In this document: positions 6,301-9,409 of the stretch, in pieces | Layout of the letters: the number at the start of each line of letters is the position of its first letter | Position numbering within the stretch: the first letter of the stretch is position 1 | NCBI GenBank assembly: GCA_018648945.1 | Contig: JABGQJ010000269.1 | Span: forward strand, 1-9,409 | From: Victivallales bacterium | Lineage (GTDB): Bacteria > Verrucomicrobiota > Lentisphaeria > Oligosphaerales > Lenti-02 | DNA: 9,409 nucleotides | Reading direction: 5' to 3' | Made by a program: the position numbers and the translations under genes | Notes under the pieces: model-generated | Database searches by the model: none | Told to the model about the DNA's origin: nothing | The model's input: the letters and a program-made list of their open reading frames with translations, nothing else

Positions 6301-8150
6301 GCGCAGGCTGCCAAGAGCAGGAATGGCAAAGCCCCCAGCACGACCGGGACCGAGCTTCCCTCCAGATGGAACGCGAGCAACAGCGAACCGAAACCGATGC
6401 CGTGCATGCCGGTCAAGGCTCCGTTCAGCCTGGTCCCGACGCCTGGCATCAGGCGCAACGTGACCCGCCGGAGCCACCAGGAGAAGCCCGCAAGAAGCGT
6501 CAGGCCGAGCACGGGGGCAAGTAGCCGTCCTGATGTGCCAGCCTTGCCGGCCAGCATCACGGGACACAGCACGTTGATTGGCACCAGAAGGAAGGCGGCC
6601 CCGGTGAGCACCACGGCTGTGTCGCGCAGCTTCGCATCCCGCTGCTCCAGCCATGCCCCCATCCTGGCCAGGGCCAGCGTGCCGGCAAGCAAGAGAGTCT
6701 GGATAACCGCGTAGCGGATCACCCACGTGGATTCCCAGTAGCGATAGACCAGAACCGACACCCCTGCCAGGACGCCGAGGATGCCTGCAATCAGCAGCCA
6801 GTTCTCCGTCAGGAATGGGCGAAGGTGCCGCTGCCAGACGGTGGGTGTCGGCGGCTCGGGTGGTTCCTCGGGGGGCGGCTCCGGTTCCTCAGCGACCGGT
6901 TCCGGTTCCGCCATGGGCGGCTCCGGTTCCATTGCCGCCATGACCGGCTCCGGCGGCAAGACCGGTCGTGCCGCCAGGGCTGGCGGTGCGCTTCCGGCTG
7001 GTGTGGCCGACAGGACTACGGTCGGGATTGGGGTCTCTGCGGGGGTTGCAGGTACGTCCCGCATCGCTGCCGGAGCGGCGCCGGGGCTGGCTAGTCTCTG
7101 GCGCTCCTCGGGAGACATCTCCTGGCCGTATTTGCGCAGGAGGAACTGGCTGGACCTATGCTCCACCCCCCTGAGGCTCTGCGTGACGAGCGCCTGGGTT
7201 ACCTCTTCTGGAACAGCGTCCTGGCTACTACACCAAAGCAGCAGCAGCTCTGCGGCTCGTTCGCGCTGAAGGAAATCGAGCCGGCGGCGAATCGTCCGCC
7301 AACGCTCCGCCTCGGCCGCCAGGCATTGCCGCAACCCCTGCCAGTTGTCCACCTCCTCGCGGCCCAAACGCCAGGTGGAGACCAGCAGGGCTCGCCGTCG
7401 CTGCCACGGCTCCTCCAGTACGGCAGGAATGACGTCCGCCAGTCCACGCGCTGGCCATCTGCACAGTTCATCCACGTTAGCCATTGCTTGCTCGCGCGTC
7501 ATGCTGCCACGAAGACGGAGCCGCCAATCGCTTGCCGATTCCGCAATCAGCGTTCGATTCTCCTTCAATCGATCAGCGAATCGCTGGGTGGATTGCTGCG
7601 CCTCTTCCATATTCTCCCATCGCCCCGGCTCCGTGAGCAGACGCTCGGCCAACGCCCATGGCGGCAGCAGTTTCCGCCAGAGATCGGGACGCCCACCGAG
7701 GGTCGCGCGTAGCTCCGCAAGTTCCTTTTGCAGTGTTGTGTCGAGGTCCCCCACGATGTTCTTGGCGCGGAGGGCGAGCCAGTCTGCCTGGGCTGCCAGT
7801 GCCATCCCCAATGCTTCGACCAAGCCATCGTCGTCAGGAGTGTCCTGGGCTTCCTCTTCAGGCAGGCCAGCCACAGCCTGGGTCAACGGCACGGGCACCA
7901 CAGTGCCGGCCGCCTTCAGCTCTAGGTACTGTCGGATCTCCCCACACCACTCCGGGCATAGCTGGTCGGCAAGGGTGTCTGCTTCCGGAGTGCCAAGATC
8001 CTCCAGCCAACGCACGAGAGAAACGACGTCGGCAGCGCGCCCCGTAGAGGGTGAGGCCGCCGCAAGGACCCGCACGACAACCTGCGCATCAAACTCGCCG
8101 GCAGCGACGCGGTGCAGAAGGGCTTCCTGGACTCTCTCCCGATCCAACAT
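384..8150 (-). CDS. Giant polytopic membrane protein (2588 aa) with soluble N-terminal domain; DUF2339/DUF2157-like membrane start, function unknown
   Basis: This is one uninterrupted frame of 2588 codons ending at TAG 384-386. I chose the ATG at 8148-8150 because GGAGA lies 9 nt upstream; an in-frame TTG at 8184-8186 would add 12 residues but has no Shine-Dalgarno. Residues 1 to about 350 are soluble, helical, charged and Trp/Arg-rich (for example ERWRTIRRRLDFLQRERAAE), with no domain I recognise. Residues about 352-440 form an Ala/Pro/Glu linker with EPEPP repeats. From about 450 to the end the chain is nearly all hydrophobic segments; I count roughly 70 by eye. The first of these (NWLLIAGILGVLAGVSVLVY) and the following RDTAVVLTGAAFLLVPINV recall DUF2339/DUF2157 predicted membrane proteins, but those are usually far shorter. 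Arg/His before the first segment suggest a cytosolic N-terminus. Residues about 1474-1953 are a tandem duplication. The C-terminus ends in a short basic/acidic helix (HREELIAKLRALGAKLG). It shows no recognisable catalytic motif, signal peptide or transporter signature. It may be a structural or sensory envelope protein; that is a guess. Confidence 0.9.
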   Translation of the reverse strand: MLDRERVQEALLHRVAAGEFDAQVVVRVLAAASPSTGRAADVVSLVRWLEDLGTPEADTLADQLCPEWCGEIRQYLELKAAGTVVPVPLTQAVAGLPEEEAQDTPDDDGLVEALGMALAAQADWLALRAKNIVGDLDTTLQKELAELRATLGGRPDLWRKLLPPWALAERLLTEPGRWENMEEAQQSTQRFADRLKENRTLIAESASDWRLRLRGSMTREQAMANVDELCRWPARGLADVIPAVLEEPWQRRRALLVSTWRLGREEVDNWQGLRQCLAAEAERWRTIRRRLDFLQRERAAELLLLWCSSQDAVPEEVTQALVTQSLRGVEHRSSQFLLRKYGQEMSPEERQRLASPGAAPAAMRDVPATPAETPIPTVVLSATPAGSAPPALAARPVLPPEPVMAAMEPEPPMAEPEPVAEEPEPPPEEPPEPPTPTVWQRHLRPFLTENWLLIAGILGVLAGVSVLVYRYWESTWVIRYAVIQTLLLAGTLALARMGAWLEQRDAKLRDTAVVLTGAAFLLVPINVLCPVMLAGKAGTSGRLLAPVLGLTLLAGFSWWLRRVTLRLMPGVGTRLNGALTGMHGIGFGSLLLAFHLEGSSVPVVLGALPFLLLAACAWSTLTFPAHDPDQPPEPRLATFHGVALCGTFLQLVAWAHLRAQTGLSGAVWTLVVVLAGGLALFADHRLGKANGRPEEHGRTAFAGFSLIMLGLLLSLPFPYIRPVAFLLAGGIWIACGTAKQHPIHAWIGVPLAAIGIIAVAFVPGFPVAWRPAVAMLAAVLLEPTLWRRLSGHYPPLQSTLAGVQSILPGAAVVAVVFTQFHYRHDPRIAVLVIALAACSFAWFAYRDRAERWVRLAAITAAIALPYAGFTNTTADVGTANTMAFGLGLLAWIWIGVGHWGRRVALLRGPRSTILVVYGGCAMVAMAVRLLTQRLNPEAGLVWVWMDTAGPILILAALVLATYWSRSLLPAAMAAVVGAIFAPEMRTFLERVLPQFSWGSGRGSASWGLILVGLCFWLRDNPRLRELGPGDSWWERAQFPWLRNNHTLFTLPALLTAVFLCARVDTFVLWKRVLAGNLKWQTCVALSISGLAWLACAAYLDRINQLWLRLCAYLGVFWLGFGVAATYLVLGRGGEQVVALCFCVTTQVVHAVGVLYLAPRVAWGAEVLVKPARRTLVVASVGLVVVTSLSVLFRDGFSSVAVLACFCAGQLAWHGLRTRRQFFGWLLFPFVLVMAASAGLGGAVRIGDASGLGDVSLAPLGLLIVVLASAVAAERWYTVAFSRGAALVTPLLLGSGALAVLCGGLMFGQVIDPGSMGMVHFWVAAGFILLAARANGWTIPVLLAVTATGVLLAAIGVPRGETRVVLEAALQPWKLGLFGCILLACTHGGTWGFGRWPTLFVSAQAPSPLPSTKPYTALGVLAASMGVLVHLSTPSYRDAAAQVGAPFLSALAFAGAALAPVAALAVPLFVASGATVVLGCVLAMRVFAGPWLRPLGAGEVHLICLGLAVAVGLAETATFAARRRWPARTSRWACAAPAALIPILLVIGYLLAPGLAETNSVRCLISGLCLLVAAVSFRRSREMEEERPVALLQPISLALAAASLSMAVPFLRQPEWALGALLLPGTLLLLLTEVRDRQPESWRKLNLELVFWALLGPLLLQLIPPLYGWLCFAAPTYWLDHFHNHALVPLVAGILMARLATRHQHQAAAYATGPLLIAGCVLTVRVFLGPWLRPLGAGELHLVVLGLATAVILAELVVFASRGSWPATTRRWLCATPAALLLVLLAIGYLNSPGLAETTSVRCILSGLCALVAAFPFRRFREIEGETQFALAQPISLAVAAAALSMAVPFLRQPQWALSALLLPAGLLLVLAELQERQPESWRKLNLELVFWAACAPLLLHLAPPLYRWLCFPAPVRWLAHFHTHALVPLVAGIILARLAAKHRHRTAALAAGPLLATGLYAVVAQWPLTWCFDSVFLPATVWLLALAHIWLGLIASPTLRRCLVGDTFADQVAACWRGFACVASQVVVLWIVLNGGLGSHASAPLLAGAASVLIHAAATSGTRWLGGIALVEMVVSIHLDFLTPSHLPRSMVIWVLLGLWAALLLTDKLLRGRLREQAGAGSQALVLLVFAQICYSGPGSTAGLIGMALEAALYALAPLREKADHVPDATPAALLFLVPGWLGFWWFLGSAPSLDAPVVARACLAAAYGVLIVAPLTVWQGRITALWERHRPQATRRFDTAVLWLREREQTVDMAVLIVVTLIAFVTSVRSDTGGWDLIACAALCAAVAWGWWSTGARRRETGPVVVALAAFFLGLYTIRTQLLLAEVWQAEWDLWAGLALSSAICALERVFSRQPDYARRPLSALFWALPLANTAWLLSHGFWGTDLPLLLTAVHSLQFAYLGRHEKGSPYRGAAVFGTVAFCLIAFGTHLQLRQAYAYVIPVGLGVLLLVHLFGERMRPQDRNTVRAAALLAMLGSTAYYVIADGKLSLVHILVLALLCLFCMGVAAFTRIRAYLYLGFTGFVVDLGALLYRVLIRLERGAVMTLVGVLVLVVSLCLIAGSLYYKLHREELIAKLRALGAKLGTWE
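2291..3010 (-). repeat. Tandem duplication unit B (C-terminal copy) inside the giant gene
   Basis: This 240-codon unit aligns with 3011-3730 at a constant offset of 720 nt, and every block I compared along its length stays in register without an indel. In the block 2941-3000 against 3661-3720, 47 of 60 bases match; in 2461-2520 against 3181-3240, 45 of 60 match. It encodes about residues 1714-1953, roughly eight hydrophobic segments. Strings shared with the other copy include GPWLRPLGAGE, GLAET, SMAVPFLRQP, QPESWRKLNLELVFWA and HFHTHALVPLVAGI. Both edges are uncertain by about 20 nt, because similarity fades rather than stopping at a clear junction. Confidence 0.9.
3011..3730 (-). repeat. Tandem duplication unit A (N-terminal copy) inside the giant gene
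   Basis: This is the first of two head-to-tail 720-nt units, encoding about residues 1474-1713. It carries the same order of motifs as unit B: GPWLRPLGAGE, then GLAET, SMAVPFLRQP, QPESWRKLNLELVFWA and HFHNHALVPLVAGI. Upstream of about 3730 (toward the protein N-terminus) similarity to unit B drops sharply, apart from a short GCVLxxRVF stretch at the junction. An even number of hydrophobic segments per unit would let a duplication keep the topology of everything downstream, which fits its survival. Confidence 0.9.
6842..6960 (-). repeat. Low-complexity Pro/Glu linker-coding stretch
   Basis: This G/C-rich, imperfectly repetitive DNA codes for the Pro/Glu linker that joins the soluble domain to the membrane region, with strings such as MEPEPPMAEPEPV and EEPEPPPEEPPEPP. 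GGCGGCTCCGGTTCC occurs twice on the + strand (6874-6888 and 6916-6930), exactly 42 nt apart, so both copies encode EPEPP in the same frame. Such a tract is likely flexible and extended, and prone to length change by slippage. Similar Pro-rich tracts before the membrane part are common in DUF2339-type proteins. Confidence 0.75.
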
Positions 8151-8242
8151 CAGGCAGATTCTCCGGTAGGCCTCACAAGTCGCCAACTGCCGCGTGCGGT
8201 CGAGGAGGGATTCCAGGTTGCGCGCACGTCAGTGCTCCCCAT
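8150..8242 (-). CDS. Possible 30-codon upstream ORF overlapping the giant start by one base (TGATG)
   Basis: An ATG at 8240-8242 opens a frame of 30 codons (MGSTDVRATWNPSS... ending TGESA) that closes with TGA at 8150-8152. The final A of this stop is the A of the giant gene's ATG, giving the TGATG arrangement typical of translational coupling. The ATG has no Shine-Dalgarno. If the promoter at 8253-8283 is real, this ATG would lie within several bases of the 5' end of the mRNA, so translation would have to be nearly leaderless. The peptide has no recognisable features, and in GC-rich DNA a frame this short may be chance. Confidence 0.2.
   Translation of the reverse strand: MGSTDVRATWNPSSTARGSWRLVRPTGESA
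8160..8164 (-). promoter_or_regulatory. Shine-Dalgarno of the giant gene (decides the start)
   Basis: The minus strand reads GGAGA here, then nine bases (ATCTGCCTG), then ATG at 8150-8148. This spacing is normal for a bacterial ribosome-binding site. The alternative TTG at 8186 is preceded by CGACCGCACGCGGCAG with no purine-rich core at the right distance, and the frame is closed by a TGA at 8229-8231. Confidence 0.7.
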
Positions 8243-8252
8243 GGGGCATGTT

Positions 8253-8283
8253 ACTATGGTACCCGAACGGTGTGCGTTGTCAA
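8253..8283 (-). promoter_or_regulatory. Candidate sigma-70-type promoter of the giant gene
   Basis: On the minus strand a perfect TTGACA lies at 8283-8278. Downstream are two overlapping -10 candidates: TACCAT at 8261-8256 (spacer 16, 4 of 6 consensus) and CATAGT at 8258-8253 (spacer 19, 4 of 6). The segment 8247-8262 is locally AT-richer than its surroundings. The predicted start of transcription near 8245-8249 leaves a leader of about 95-100 nt before the giant gene's ATG. The 10-bp palindrome CCCCATGGGG at 8237-8246 sits at the predicted start and might be an operator; that is only suggested by position. Confidence 0.5.
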
Positions 8284-8358
8284 CGCCCCCCCGATCCGGT
8301 CACTGGGCTACTCCGCTTCCAGAACAAGCCAGGCCGCAGTCGGGTTTGGGCAGTCCCT

Positions 8359-8389
8359 CCAGGACTCAGGCCGTCTGCGCGAGTCCTGG
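8359..8389 (-). terminator. Hairpin between the ceramidase-like gene and the giant gene, weak terminator candidate
   Basis: CCAGGACTC (8359-8367) and GAGTCCTGG (8381-8389) form a perfect 9-bp stem around a 13-nt loop, about 90 nt past the ceramidase-like stop in its reading direction. There is no U-run on either side, so efficient intrinsic termination is not supported. It could still mark the 3' end of that transcript or shield it from nucleases. It lies upstream of the promoter proposed for the giant gene. Confidence 0.35.
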
Positions 8390-8479
8390 TGAGATAACAC
8401 AACGCACTGGAAGCAGGCCCCATGCCATTTGTGCCGAGACATGCACCGGCGACGGAACAGCCCCGATTCTGCCGCGCCC

Positions 8480-9409
8480 CTACCGCCAGAGGTCGGCGAT
8501 GAGGGCGGTTGCGGTCTCCACCACTTGTTCCAGGCTACCGGCGGCCAGCTTGGCCCAGTAGGTCACATCGGCGTTCGCCTCGTGCCCGCCGCGCGCATAG
8601 GCTTCCCGAGTGGGCAGATAACCGACATACTGCGACGTGAGGTGTGCAATGAATGTATAGGGCGCCCCCGAGTTCACCTTGATCGCCAGCTGGCCTTCGA
8701 CAAAGGGCTCGCCCGGGAGACCGATGATCGCGGCATCGCCGATGCGGAGAACCTGGACCTCGTACATGGCTTGGGGTTCGCGCTGGCGACAGAGCTCGAC
8801 GCTGCGGGTGGAGGCGGCCCGGAACCACTTCGGGTCCACCTCGCCATTGGGGCCACGCGGGGGGGTGGAGTTTGCGGTGAGGATCCCATCGACCTCCCGC
8901 AGACGTTCCGGGGGGATGTCGCGATAGGGCAGGGGGACATGGACGAGCCGCCAGTCCAGCATGTCGCTCGACGCAAACTCCATGCTGCCGACCACCCGTT
9001 GGCTCATCTCTGCCAGCGCGTGCCCCATCCGGCGGTGATCGGGCAGGCAGTCTGGGTCGAAGGGATGCCAGGGGTTGATGTTGCCGCAGCAGCCATTGAG
9101 CACCATAGGCGTGGTCTCTTGCCCGAATGCCCCCCGCATGGCAGCGCTCCACGCCCCCGGCCAGTCAGCAGACGCTGCATAGTAGGTGGTGCGTTCGCCG
9201 AAGACATTGACCGGGTGGCAGGTGTGATGGAGCAGGAAGGCCAGGGGTTGCTGGTCGTCTCCCTGCACGCAGAACACGCCGACCTCCGGGTCCATCGGAC
9301 CTTCCAGATAGCAGAGATCCGTGATCCCCAGCGGCTGCCTCTCGCGTCCTTGCGGTTTGGGCATCATGATCGTGCCGTCGCGCCGCACCCCACGCCGATT
9401 GAAGGCAAA
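8480..9409 (-). CDS. C-terminal part of a neutral/alkaline ceramidase-like zinc hydrolase (5' end beyond the window)
   Basis: The frame is open from the right edge (FAFNRRG...) to TAG at 8480-8482, giving 309 residues. An in-frame GTG at 9388 is not a start, because the coding pattern (NRR, typical of this family) continues upstream of it. Features match the neutral/alkaline non-lysosomal ceramidase N-terminal domain (PF04734). LLHHTCHPVN at about 9205-9235 supplies the His that binds zinc in characterised members. YYAASADWPGAW is the following conserved loop. NGCCGNINP (about 9071-9097) is the nucleophile loop. GLPGEPFVEG (about 8690-8720) supplies the Glu ligand, and YVGYLPTREAY (about 8598-8630) the Tyr region. 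At the nucleophile loop, true ceramidases have Ser-Asn-x-Gly-Asp; here Gly-Cys-Cys-Gly-Asn stands instead, so ceramide cleavage is doubtful. The protein ends about 60 residues after the Tyr motif and lacks the C-terminal Ig-like domain of classical enzymes. Any signal peptide would be outside the window. Confidence 0.85.
   Translation of the reverse strand, partial: FAFNRRGVRRDGTIMMPKPQGRERQPLGITDLCYLEGPMDPEVGVFCVQGDDQQPLAFLLHHTCHPVNVFGERTTYYAASADWPGAWSAAMRGAFGQETTPMVLNGCCGNINPWHPFDPDCLPDHRRMGHALAEMSQRVVGSMEFASSDMLDWRLVHVPLPYRDIPPERLREVDGILTANSTPPRGPNGEVDPKWFRAASTRSVELCRQREPQAMYEVQVLRIGDAAIIGLPGEPFVEGQLAIKVNSGAPYTFIAHLTSQYVGYLPTREAYARGGHEANADVTYWAKLAAGSLEQVVETATALIADLWR

Noticed and set aside
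8184..8186. TTG as the start of the giant gene
   Set aside because: It has no Shine-Dalgarno, whereas the ATG 36 bases further on has GGAGA at a 9-nt spacing.
9386..9388. GTG as the start of the ceramidase-like gene
   Set aside because: The reading frame stays open to the window edge with family-like residues (FAFNRRG), and the conserved first zinc-binding part of the domain must lie further upstream.

Overview
This is a high-GC window (roughly 65% by eye). It carries one very large membrane-protein gene and the ends of two neighbouring genes. The left fragment resembles a Gfo/Idh/MocA-type oxidoreductase tail, and the right one is a ceramidase-like zinc hydrolase of the shortened, single-domain kind. 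That pairing, together with a giant polytopic protein of unknown function, suggests an environmental bacterium of the Armatimonadota or Planctomycetota type. No marker gene is present, so the taxonomic guess is weak.

Layout from left to right. Positions 2-139 (+) hold the last 45 codons of a gene that enters from the left, followed by a clear rho-independent terminator (161-200). Positions 200-383 hold no gene but are rich in inverted repeats: two mutually exclusive stem-loops at 254-316, a 22-bp perfect palindrome at 329-350 and a GC hairpin at 359-373. Positions 384-8150 (-) hold one uninterrupted gene of 2588 codons, convergent with the left gene. Positions 8151-8479 hold its ribosome-binding site, a possible 30-codon upstream ORF that ends in a TGATG overlap with the giant start, a TTGACA-type promoter and a 9-bp-stem hairpin. 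Positions 8480-9409 (-) hold the C-terminal 309 residues of the ceramidase-like protein, whose start lies beyond the right edge.

The giant protein is the centre of interest. It has a soluble, helical, charged N-terminal domain of about 350 residues and a Pro/Ala/Glu-rich linker (about 352-440). About 2150 residues of nearly continuous hydrophobic segments follow; I count roughly 70 by eye. Where the membrane part begins it resembles DUF2339/DUF2157-like predicted membrane proteins, but it is much longer than those families. It contains an exact-register tandem duplication: two 240-residue units (720 nt each) with no indel at the points compared and about 75-78% DNA identity in two sampled blocks. 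Each unit holds about eight hydrophobic segments and a conserved HFHxH motif.

The three genes do not form an obvious pathway. The giant gene appears to have its own promoter, so it may be transcribed alone or with some read-through from the ceramidase-like gene upstream. No tRNA, rRNA, CRISPR array or insertion sequence was seen.
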